Source of the DNA: Chloroflexota bacterium
Lineage (GTDB): Bacteria > Chloroflexota > Anaerolineae > J102
Assembly: GCA_003353825.1 (NCBI GenBank)
Contig: PIVW01000390.1
Location: 1 to 5,639 of the forward strand
Reading direction: 5' to 3'
DNA: 5,639 nt
Shown here: positions 1 through 5,456 of the stretch, one piece after another
Layout of the letters: each line of letters begins with the position of its first letter
Numbering within the stretch: position 1 is the first letter of the stretch
Notes under the pieces: generated by a model
What the model was told of the DNA's origin: nothing
The model's input: the letters and a program-made list of their open reading frames with translations, nothing else
Databases searched by the model: none
Made by a program: the position numbers and the translations under genes

Positions 1-237
1 CAGACCGATTATCGCTATACAGGCCAGCGCCAGGAAAGCGAGATCAAACTGTACGACTACATGTCGCGCTGGTATGATTATCGGCGAGGGCGGTTTGTGC
101 AGGCTGATACGATTGTGCCGGAGCCGGCCTGGTTTTGCGGTGTCATGCCGTCTTCCTCGCTTGCGGAAATGAAGCGTGATTGTATCGGCAACGAGGTTAG
201 ATCAGCACGTTTTCTTGCGGCAACTGGCGCCTGGTGA
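1..237 (+). CDS. RHS/YD-repeat core protein, 3' fragment (5' end outside the window, core broken off)
   Basis: Frame 1 is open from the left edge to TGA at 235-237 (78 codons). The first ~42 residues match the RHS-repeat-associated core: YRYTGQRQESEIKLYDY, then SRWYDYRRGRFVQADTIVPEP. Compare the family consensus Y-x-Y-D-P-x-x-G-R-F-x-x-x-D. RHS proteins are large, secreted or surface beta-cage proteins, often with a variable C-terminal toxin. Normally ADTIVP-P is followed by an N-x-Y-x-Y-x-x-N-N-P and DPxG stretch before the tail. Here the similarity stops directly after PEP, and ~35 residues of unrecognised, low-complexity-free sequence follow. WYDY instead of WYDP is also atypical. I infer a truncated or recombined remnant rather than an intact toxin tail. 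It is convergent with the Dabb gene, with 5 nt between the stops. The family call is firm; whether it is functional is doubtful. Confidence 0.7.
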   Translation, partial: QTDYRYTGQRQESEIKLYDYMSRWYDYRRGRFVQADTIVPEPAWFCGVMPSSSLAEMKRDCIGNEVRSARFLAATGAW

Positions 238-242
238 GGTTT

Positions 243-557
243 TTACAGGGTACGCCAATAATCGATCACGAGCACCCTATCCAGAATCGGTTGTAACTTC
301 GCCACAAACGCCTGGTGCGCCGGATGAGGCAGGTAGCTGTCGCGCGCTTCGGTTGTGCGGAAGCTCACGAGGAAGCAATGCGTGAAACCTTGTGCCAGGT
401 TTTCGACACTGACATTCGTTCCCCACTCGAAACCTGCTATCCCAGGAATCTGAGCAGGCAATGCCGAGAACGCCTGCTCAACGGCGTGGATTTCCGCTTC
501 GGAGGCGTCATCGTTAAATGAAAAAAGTACGACATGGCGTAAGTAGTTGTCAGGCAT
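243..557 (-). CDS. Dabb family (stress-responsive alpha/beta barrel) protein
   Basis: A complete 104-residue protein, the usual length for a single-domain Dabb protein (a dimeric ferredoxin-like alpha/beta barrel). Seen in the sequence: an N-terminal HVVLFSF strand (His8), a central IPGIAGFEWGTN segment (residues 37-48), the strand HCFLVSF (60-66), and the hallmark YLPHPAHQAFV (75-85), followed by the closing VLVIDY strand (95-100). Known members are small cytosolic proteins. Plant relatives include stress-induced proteins and olivetolic acid cyclase, while most bacterial members have no assigned reaction. An upstream GTG at 567-569 is in frame, but ATG at 555-557 is preferred because GGTGAGAG lies 5 nt upstream of it as a ribosome binding site. 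It lies on the same strand as the GRE operon, but 176 bp and a REP-like element separate them, so co-transcription is doubtful. Confidence 0.85.
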   Translation of the reverse strand: MPDNYLRHVVLFSFNDDASEAEIHAVEQAFSALPAQIPGIAGFEWGTNVSVENLAQGFTHCFLVSFRTTEARDSYLPHPAHQAFVAKLQPILDRVLVIDYWRTL

Positions 558-573
558 AGCATCTCTCACCGGG

Positions 574-617
574 GAGAATCTGTGTTTATCCGTGAGCGAA
601 TTTTCATTGCCAATCTG
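574..617 (+). repeat. Dispersed ATCCGTGAGC-type repeat, copy 1
   Basis: These 44 bases align without gaps to 5413-5456 in the same orientation, with 33 of 44 identities by hand count. The best-conserved blocks are AATCTGT, ATCCGTGAGC and ATTTTCA. It lies upstream of the Dabb gene, and the two copies bracket the three-gene operon. It is not coding. The likely nature is a dispersed intergenic repeat family; a direct-repeat border of a mobilised cassette is possible but the divergence argues against recent insertion. Confidence 0.5.
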
Positions 618-651
618 CTAGTTTATCGTGGCGCAAGTAGCTGTGCGGTTC

Positions 652-707
652 GTAGTAGGCGATTCATCGCCGTGTCAGGTCTACAAAAGCGCTAAAGCGC
701 TTACTAC
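652..707. repeat. REP-like double hairpin (inverted GTAGTA...TACTAC element)
   Basis: The left arm at 652-671 starts GTAGTA and contains the hairpin GGCGA-TTCA-TCGCC. The right arm at 687-707 contains the hairpin AAGCGC-TAAA-GCGCTT and ends TACTAC. The two arms are themselves inverted copies (15 of 20 matches by hand), so the element can form two small hairpins or one large cruciform. This is the architecture of paired REP/BIME elements. It sits 27-82 bp past the stop of the GRE gene, between two same-strand genes. Such elements can stabilise mRNA 3' ends or limit read-through. Confidence 0.6.
685..702 (-). terminator. Possible weak transcription terminator for the GRE operon
   Basis: Read on the minus strand, the perfect 6-bp stem AAGCGC-TTTA-GCGCTT is followed by only two further T residues before a G. 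It lies about 30 nt after the GRE stop codon. The position suits operon 3'-end formation, but the T tract is short and the stem belongs to a REP-like element, so intrinsic termination is only possible. Confidence 0.3.
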
Positions 708-733
708 AAACTGTCTACTTATGCCGCTTTGTG

Positions 734-3169
734 CTAGACATCTGAGAATTCAGTGCGACGGATGATCTCATCTTGCAATTCTTTATCTAATTCATTGAAA
801 TAGGCACTGTAGCCGGCCACGCGCACCACCAGTGAACGAAAGGCATCGGGATTGGCCTGGGCTTCGCGCAAAGTATGCGCGGAAACCACGTTGAACTGGA
901 CATGCGGTATGTGCAGACGACAGAAACCGCGCAACAGGAGCACGAACTTTCGCAAAGCCTCGGCGCCCTCAAAAAAGGAGGGTAAGAATTTCATATTTAG
1001 CAAGGTGCCGTTGGAAGCGAGCTTCAGATCGATCTTGCCCACCGAACTGAGCACTGCCGTGGCCCCGCGCCGGTCCCGGCCGGCTGTGGGAGAGAGGCCG
1101 CCATCGGCCAGGGGCGTGCCCGCGTGCCTGCCGTCGGGTGTCGCACCCACATTGGCGCCCATGGGCACATGCGCAGAGACGGTGTAGAAACCGGGTTGGT
1201 AGAGGCCGCCACGAAGGGTCGGGTACTGCTCAACCAGCTCACAATAGCGATCCCCCCACGTTTCTGCGTACCGGTCAACTGCGTCGTCATCGTTGCCGAA
1301 CTTGGGGACACGATTGATCAGACGTTGCCGTAACACCTCTTGCTCGCTCCAATCTTCCTTTAACGCTTGTAGCAGGGCATCAGCCGACAGCCACTGACCA
1401 TCGAAAACGGCCTGGTGGATCGCTACAAAGCTATCGGCTACATTGGCGATCTGTACGCCCTGCACACCCGAGAAGTTATAGTGCGCCCCACCTGCCGTCA
1501 CATCCAACCCTCGCTCAATACAATCGGAAATCACCAGCGAGAGGAAGGGCGACGGATAGATCTCGGCATGGATGCCATCCACGACATTGCAGCCTTCTAC
1601 CATCAGTCGTACGAAATGAGCCAACTGCTTATCATAGGCTTGTTCGAGTTCGGCGAAGGTCGCCATCTCGTCCAGAGGTGGTGTCGCCAAACCAATCTGC
1701 TCACCCGACCCAGGATCTTTGCCCCCGAACAGGGTAAGTTCCAGCACCCGTGTGAGGTTGAACATGGAGGCATCGCTCCAGCCCAGAGCCTTGCCCGGTG
1801 TCGATAATTCCACACAACCCACCACTGCATAGTTCATGGCGTCGTCAGGCTCGATGCCTCGATTGATCTGCCCTGGGATAATCACCTCATCGTTGAACAC
1901 CTGCGGCATACCACTGCCCTTACCAATTACAAAAGCCACCGCTTCCAAGAAATCTTGCGGGCTGTCTTCGTGTATGCGGATCGAGAGGTTGGGTTGTGTT
2001 AATCCCAGGTGCGCTTGTGCTCGCAAACACATGTAGCTGAGCAGATTGGTGGCATCGTTGCCGTCAGCCAATTGGCCACCCACCACTAGATTGAACCCAA
2101 TAGGAAAGCCCGCGAAATATCGGGCACTTTTGCTGCTGCGTAAAAGCACGATCTCGTTGAATTTTAACCAGAGATGCTCCAGAAGCTCCTGGGCCAGATC
2201 AAGCCCTAAACGGCCGGAGCCAAGATCGCGTTCGAGATAAGGCAACATGTATTGGTCGAATCGTCCCGGTGAAAAACTGCTGGCATTTGATTCGATCTGC
2301 AATAGTACAAACAGGAACCAAAGCGATTGCAGAGCGTCGTGAAAATCACGGGCGGGATGGTCAGACAACCATTCGCACACGTCCGAGATATGTTGCAACT
2401 CGGCACTACGCGCATCATCTTTACACGACTGGATCTGATATGACGCCAGTTGAGCATAGCGCAACATGAACTCCTCAGCCGCTTGCAGCACGATCAAGGA
2501 GGCATCGTAAAAGATCTGCTGATCCTCGGTCTGCGCAGATGGATGGAGACGCGCACGTTGCACCTCCTCACGTAAACCGGCCAACCCGAGTTGCAGCCAT
2601 GATTCCACATCGGGGAGGATATGGCCCTGGGCATGTTCGGTCTGGTTGAGTGAAAACGCTTTGCCACGTACAGCGATGGCCACATCCTCCGGAACGCGAG
2701 CGGCCACGGTATCCTCCAGGGTCTTGCCACGCCAGTAAGGGAAGATATCCTCGCGCAATTCCTGGATTTGCTCGGGCGTGATGTTGAAGCGATCTTGGGG
2801 CCGTGTGGGCAGGATATCCAATTCATTGTCTATCCAATCCACAGCCCCCTCCGGTGCGATCACACCCATGCGAGGGAGCAAAGAACGGTTGCCAACAATG
2901 ATCTCATCGCCTCCGATATCGATGCTCATACGCCGTACCAGATGGAGAAGCATTTTCGCCCGGCGGATGGGCATACGCTCCCCTTCAGTTTGGCGGTAAC
3001 TCTCGGTCGTGAAACGAGCGCGTTCTACATCTACCTCGCGTTCGTTGCCCAGGAGCCGCTGTTTCATGCGAGCAACGCCTTCGCTCGGTTTGGTGGTTTG
3101 CCTCTGGTCGGGTGGGAATCCATCCAGGGGGTTCAGTTGGGTATCTGTTTTCGTTAGCGTTTTGTGCAT
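734..3169 (-). CDS. pflD: PflD-like glycyl radical enzyme (C-O lyase/dehydratase type, candidate anhydrohexitol-6-phosphate lyase)
   Basis: A full-length 811-residue GRE acting in the anoxic cytosol. The PFL barrel domain covers about residues 36-660, and the glycine radical domain about 680-800. Catalytic signatures: thiyl Cys452 and general base Glu454 in GCVELSTPGKALGWSD. Asp466 occupies the place of a substrate-contacting Asp known in glycerol dehydratase. Radical Gly786 lies in VRVAGYSAYF. There is one Cys, not the adjacent pair of true pyruvate formate-lyase, so the product name formate acetyltransferase would be wrong. Recalled alignment to E. coli PflD shows long shared blocks: RQTEGE, PTRPQDRF, ESNASS-S-GRFDQYMLP, SARYFAGFP-G, NFSGVQG-xIAN, VSAHVP-G, SNGTLLN-KF, IIRRT. 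Relative to PflD it has ~27 extra N-terminal residues and an insert near 481-498. PflD is, as I recall, the 1,5-anhydromannitol-6-phosphate lyase. Substrate identity here is inferred. Start: ATG with AGGG 7 nt upstream. The gene begins 9 nt after the activase stop. Confidence 0.85.
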   Translation of the reverse strand: MHKTLTKTDTQLNPLDGFPPDQRQTTKPSEGVARMKQRLLGNEREVDVERARFTTESYRQTEGERMPIRRAKMLLHLVRRMSIDIGGDEIIVGNRSLLPRMGVIAPEGAVDWIDNELDILPTRPQDRFNITPEQIQELREDIFPYWRGKTLEDTVAARVPEDVAIAVRGKAFSLNQTEHAQGHILPDVESWLQLGLAGLREEVQRARLHPSAQTEDQQIFYDASLIVLQAAEEFMLRYAQLASYQIQSCKDDARSAELQHISDVCEWLSDHPARDFHDALQSLWFLFVLLQIESNASSFSPGRFDQYMLPYLERDLGSGRLGLDLAQELLEHLWLKFNEIVLLRSSKSARYFAGFPIGFNLVVGGQLADGNDATNLLSYMCLRAQAHLGLTQPNLSIRIHEDSPQDFLEAVAFVIGKGSGMPQVFNDEVIIPGQINRGIEPDDAMNYAVVGCVELSTPGKALGWSDASMFNLTRVLELTLFGGKDPGSGEQIGLATPPLDEMATFAELEQAYDKQLAHFVRLMVEGCNVVDGIHAEIYPSPFLSLVISDCIERGLDVTAGGAHYNFSGVQGVQIANVADSFVAIHQAVFDGQWLSADALLQALKEDWSEQEVLRQRLINRVPKFGNDDDAVDRYAETWGDRYCELVEQYPTLRGGLYQPGFYTVSAHVPMGANVGATPDGRHAGTPLADGGLSPTAGRDRRGATAVLSSVGKIDLKLASNGTLLNMKFLPSFFEGAEALRKFVLLLRGFCRLHIPHVQFNVVSAHTLREAQANPDAFRSLVVRVAGYSAYFNELDKELQDEIIRRTEFSDV

Positions 3170-3176
3170 AGTTTGA

Positions 3177-3180
3177 CCCT
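3177..3180 (-). promoter_or_regulatory. Ribosome binding site of the GRE gene, overlapping the activase stop codon
   Basis: On the minus strand the order is TAGGG, then 7 nt, then ATG. The AGGG of the binding site shares bases with the TAG stop of the upstream activase (3179-3181). This fixes the GRE start at 3169 in preference to the internal in-frame ATG at 3065-3067, and suggests translational coupling between activase and enzyme. Confidence 0.6.
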
Positions 3181-4234
3181 AGCCGCCAATGCGGACCTGT
3201 AGTCCATGTGTGATCAGTATACCTGCATAGGATTCGATTTCTTCTTCTGTCAGTTGTTTGTGCTTTTCCCAGGCATATGTTCTCCCCAGCGCCCGGTACT
3301 TCGCTTTCCCCAGCGTGTGATAAGGCAAAAGATCAACACGCTGTGCGTTTCCGCCAAGCTGTGTGATGTAGGCTGCCATCGCCTCGAAACTCTCCGAGTC
3401 GGCATTGAAGCCGGGGATAAGGGGTATGCGGATGATAAGAGGTGCATTGGCAGCAGTCAGACACTGTAGATTTGCCAGAATCAAGTCGTTGTCCAGTCCG
3501 GTGTATGCCTGGTGTTTGGCCTGATCCACATGTTTGAGATCGTACAAAATCAGGTCGAGATAAGGCAATAGCCGCTGGAAGACCGGCCACTGAGTGTGGC
3601 CACAGGTTTCGATAGCGCTGTGGATGCCCTCAGCTTTAGCCAGGCGCAACAGGGCTTCCGCCATGTCAGGTTGCAGGGTAGCCTCACCACCGGTAAGTGT
3701 CATCCCTCCGCCATCACCATAAAAAGGCACATCGCGCCGCACTTCTCGCAACACATGGCCGGCTGTGCGACGCTCGCCGATCCTGTGCATAGCCCCAGTA
3801 GGGCAGATTACCACCCGAGCGCCGAAATCTATCTCAACCGTACCGTTGTTTTCCCGGCCATTCTGTTGGTCCCAGCAGTCAGGACAGGCGTCGGCGAACT
3901 GCCCGCAAGTCATACAGTTCTGAGCGCAAAGCGCGTAGTCTGGTTCCAGGTTCTGCGACTCAGGATTCGCGCACCACTGGCAACGCAACGGACAACCTTT
4001 CAGAAACACATTGGTGCGAATGCCGGGACCATCATGTACCGATAAACGTTGGATATCAAACATAACGCCTGCAACCGCCTCAAGCCGTACACGTTCATCA
4101 GCAGATAACGGAGTCCGTTTGGTATCCACCTCCAAGCCATTCACACGCTGCGCATGATCACTCCGTAGCTTCCCAAACGAAGTGTCCATCGAATCTGTAC
4201 AAGCTGCGTGATCTTTGATGAGATCCGAATTCAT
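3179..4234 (-). CDS. pflC: Glycyl radical enzyme activating protein (radical SAM)
   Basis: It installs the glycyl radical on the downstream GRE using S-adenosylmethionine and a [4Fe-4S] cluster. Numbering from the in-frame GTG at 4249: MFDIQRLSVHDGPGIRTNVF starts the conserved domain (63-82), and the cluster ligands are Cys86, Cys90 and Cys93 in KGCPLRCQWCANPES (CX3CX2C). The SAM-binding GGE is in MTLTGGEA (183-190), with ET-G at 214-217 and LPYHTLGKAKY at 308-318. A ferredoxin-like insert at 108-153 holds Cys108, 112, 115, 122, 125 and 149, the last in CPTGAM. This is fewer than the eight expected for two auxiliary clusters. The ATG at 4232-4234 is chosen because it leaves a 7-nt gap after the kinase stop. 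The GTG at 4249 would overlap the kinase by 8 nt and lacks a binding site. The ATG at 4061-4063 would give a typical ~294-residue protein starting exactly at the conserved domain. Its partner is almost certainly the adjacent GRE. Confidence 0.88.
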   Translation of the reverse strand: MNSDLIKDHAACTDSMDTSFGKLRSDHAQRVNGLEVDTKRTPLSADERVRLEAVAGVMFDIQRLSVHDGPGIRTNVFLKGCPLRCQWCANPESQNLEPDYALCAQNCMTCGQFADACPDCWDQQNGRENNGTVEIDFGARVVICPTGAMHRIGERRTAGHVLREVRRDVPFYGDGGGMTLTGGEATLQPDMAEALLRLAKAEGIHSAIETCGHTQWPVFQRLLPYLDLILYDLKHVDQAKHQAYTGLDNDLILANLQCLTAANAPLIIRIPLIPGFNADSESFEAMAAYITQLGGNAQRVDLLPYHTLGKAKYRALGRTYAWEKHKQLTEEEIESYAGILITHGLQVRIGG

Positions 4235-4241
4235 AACCACG

Positions 4242-5195
4242 TTATCCACTAACCGGCAACTGGCGCGCTAACCAAGCACAACCCAGAATGGGTCCATCCG
4301 TATCCAGTGCTGCCGCCACAATGCGCACGGTCTTTCCCACCGAAGCGAAACTATAGGCCGGCGCCGTGCGCCTCGCTGGCGCCAGCAGCAAGTCCCCCGA
4401 CTTAACCACACTACCTCCGATCACATAAAGATCGATATTGAGAGTCATTGCCATGGTGGCAACCAGCACACCCAATGCCTCGCCGGCCTCATCCATGACC
4501 TGAGCAGCCAAGGGATCGCCCTCAGCAGCCAGTTGAGATACCCTCTCGCCGTTGACCGTTTCAGCCACCTTTGGCGCCACCGAACCTTGCTTTTCCAGTG
4601 CTGCCTGATAACGCCTGGCCAAGGCAGGGCCACTCATAAAAAGTTCGGCACAACCCTGTGATCCACAATGGCAGCGTTCGCCATAACGATCGAGGGTGAT
4701 ATGTCCGACCTCACCGCCAAAGTTGTGTTCTCCGCGCAGGATCACCCCATCCATGATGATAGCCGCCCCCACACCAGTACCAACAACGACAAAGACCATA
4801 CTATCGGCGTCTTGCCCGATACCATAATAGAATTCACCCAACGCTGCAGCTCTGGCGTCGTGCTCCAGCGCCACGGGTATGCCGAGTGCGTCGCACAGCA
4901 ATTGGCGGATGGGGGCATGATGCAGGCCGGGGATGTTGGGTGGATCCATCAGGACACCACGCTCGTGATCAAGGGGGCCGGGACAACAGATGCAAAGGGC
5001 GGCGATCCGGCTATCCTCCGGCAATGCAGCTTGCAATGCCTCGACTTGCTCACCGATTCGAGCCACTACGGCATCAGGACCGGCTTCGGCCTGGGTGGGA
5101 ATCCTGCGCCGGGCGACGATCTGATTGTCGGGATTTACCAAACCCAGTTCGATTTTGGTGGCACCGAGATCGATGCCGATCGTGTGTGTGTTCAT
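4242..5195 (-). CDS. ROK-family sugar kinase (glucokinase-like)
   Basis: A 317-residue cytosolic ATP-dependent hexose kinase of the ROK (repressor/ORF/kinase) superfamily. Seen: phosphate loop DLGATK (9-14); sugar/catalytic motif EHDARAAALGE (111-121), with Asp113 as the expected base; GTGVGAAI (139-146); GGEVGHITLD (160-169); the zinc site His165 plus Cys175, Cys177 and Cys182 in CHCGSQGC; and adenosine-site VIGGS (258-262). There is no N-terminal helix-turn-helix, so it is a kinase and not a ROK repressor. His precedes the catalytic Asp where most members have Asn, which may alter hydroxyl recognition. It is the first gene of the operon, ahead of the activase and GRE. I infer it makes the sugar-6-phosphate that the GRE consumes, possibly a 1,5-anhydrohexitol. 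Ordinary glucokinase, fructokinase or mannokinase activity is equally allowed by sequence. The ATG is directly before the beta strand TIGIDLG, and only a weak AAAGAAA tract lies upstream. Confidence 0.88.
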   Translation of the reverse strand: MNTHTIGIDLGATKIELGLVNPDNQIVARRRIPTQAEAGPDAVVARIGEQVEALQAALPEDSRIAALCICCPGPLDHERGVLMDPPNIPGLHHAPIRQLLCDALGIPVALEHDARAAALGEFYYGIGQDADSMVFVVVGTGVGAAIIMDGVILRGEHNFGGEVGHITLDRYGERCHCGSQGCAELFMSGPALARRYQAALEKQGSVAPKVAETVNGERVSQLAAEGDPLAAQVMDEAGEALGVLVATMAMTLNIDLYVIGGSVVKSGDLLLAPARRTAPAYSFASVGKTVRIVAAALDTDGPILGCAWLARQLPVSG

Positions 5196-5212
5196 GCAAT
5201 GTTTCTTTTGAA

Positions 5213-5240
5213 CGTGGTGCGTGTTGCGTGGTGCGTGGTG
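5213..5240. repeat. Four tandem heptamers CGTGGTG/CGTGTTG
   Basis: Four consecutive 7-bp units (CGTGGTG, CGTGTTG, CGTGGTG, CGTGGTG) lie only 17 bp upstream of the kinase start codon. Bases 5218-5230 are the perfect 13-base reverse complement of 5343-5355, so the operon leader RNA could pair over a 112-nt loop close to the ribosome binding site. It may simply be a dispersed heptad repeat common to this genome. Confidence 0.6.
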
Positions 5241-5342
5241 GAACTGTTGAACCGGCCCTTCATTTCGAGCGCGCTTGCGTTCCTTGCTCTAGGAAAAGGG
5301 TTCATCAAATTCAATGCTCGCTCTCATGAAGGCAAAATGGAA

Positions 5343-5356
5343 CACGCAACACGCAA
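5343..5356. repeat. Two tandem heptamers CACGCAA (inverted partner of 5218-5230)
   Basis: Two exact 7-bp units. Bases 5343-5355 are the perfect reverse complement of 5218-5230 in the heptamer array near the kinase start. Together they form a 13-bp inverted repeat around 5231-5342. Confidence 0.6.
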
Positions 5357-5387
5357 ACGGATTATTATGGGTTGATTGAAAACTGGG

Positions 5388-5400
5388 GTTACGACGTAAC
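5388..5400. promoter_or_regulatory. Candidate operator, palindrome GTTACG-A-CGTAAC
   Basis: Perfect 6-bp arms around one central base, 193 bp upstream of the kinase start. The half-site GTAACG recurs at 5470-5475. The TTACG/CGTAA form resembles dyads bound by LacI/GntR-type sugar regulators, but no regulator gene is in the window, so this is a candidate only. Confidence 0.3.
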
Positions 5401-5412
5401 GCATTTATCCGT

Positions 5413-5456
5413 GACAATCTGTACAAATCCGTGAGCCGATTTTCAATTCCGATTTG
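5413..5456 (+). repeat. Dispersed ATCCGTGAGC-type repeat, copy 2
   Basis: This copy aligns to 574-617 in the same orientation (33 of 44 identities by hand). Here the core ATCCGTGA is present twice, at 5407-5414 and 5427-5434, with a 20-bp period. It lies upstream of the operon, while copy 1 lies downstream. Confidence 0.5.
5418..5446 (-). promoter_or_regulatory. Weak sigma70-like promoter candidate for the operon
   Basis: On the minus strand TTGAAA (5441-5446) and TACAGA (5418-5423) are separated by 17 bp. The -35 box is good and the -10 box poor (three of six). It falls inside a dispersed repeat and 223 bp from the kinase start, so it may be chance. Confidence 0.2.

Noticed and set aside
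176..385. 69-codon plus-strand open frame overlapping the RHS end and Dabb gene
   Set aside because: It is antisense to most of the well-supported Dabb gene, and the rest lies out of frame within the RHS fragment.
1415..1807. 130-codon plus-strand open frame antisense to the GRE
   Set aside because: It covers the complement of the GRE active-site region and has no family signature.
734..3169. Pyruvate formate-lyase (formate acetyltransferase) identity for the GRE
   Set aside because: It lacks the adjacent Cys-Cys pair of PFL and has GCVE plus PflD-like blocks instead.
3596..4045. 149-codon plus-strand open frame antisense to the activase
   Set aside because: It is opposite the radical SAM motifs of the activase. 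Its composition is that of an antisense shadow, with no domain.
4242..5195. ROK transcriptional repressor
   Set aside because: The protein begins directly at the phosphate-binding strand and has no N-terminal helix-turn-helix domain.
5213..5356. CRISPR array
   Set aside because: The repeats are only 7 bp, contiguous and without unique spacers. No cas genes are nearby.
4668..5375. 235-codon plus-strand open frame antisense to the kinase
   Set aside because: It lies opposite a clear ROK kinase with all family motifs, and its translation has no recognisable domain. It is a shadow of the coding strand.
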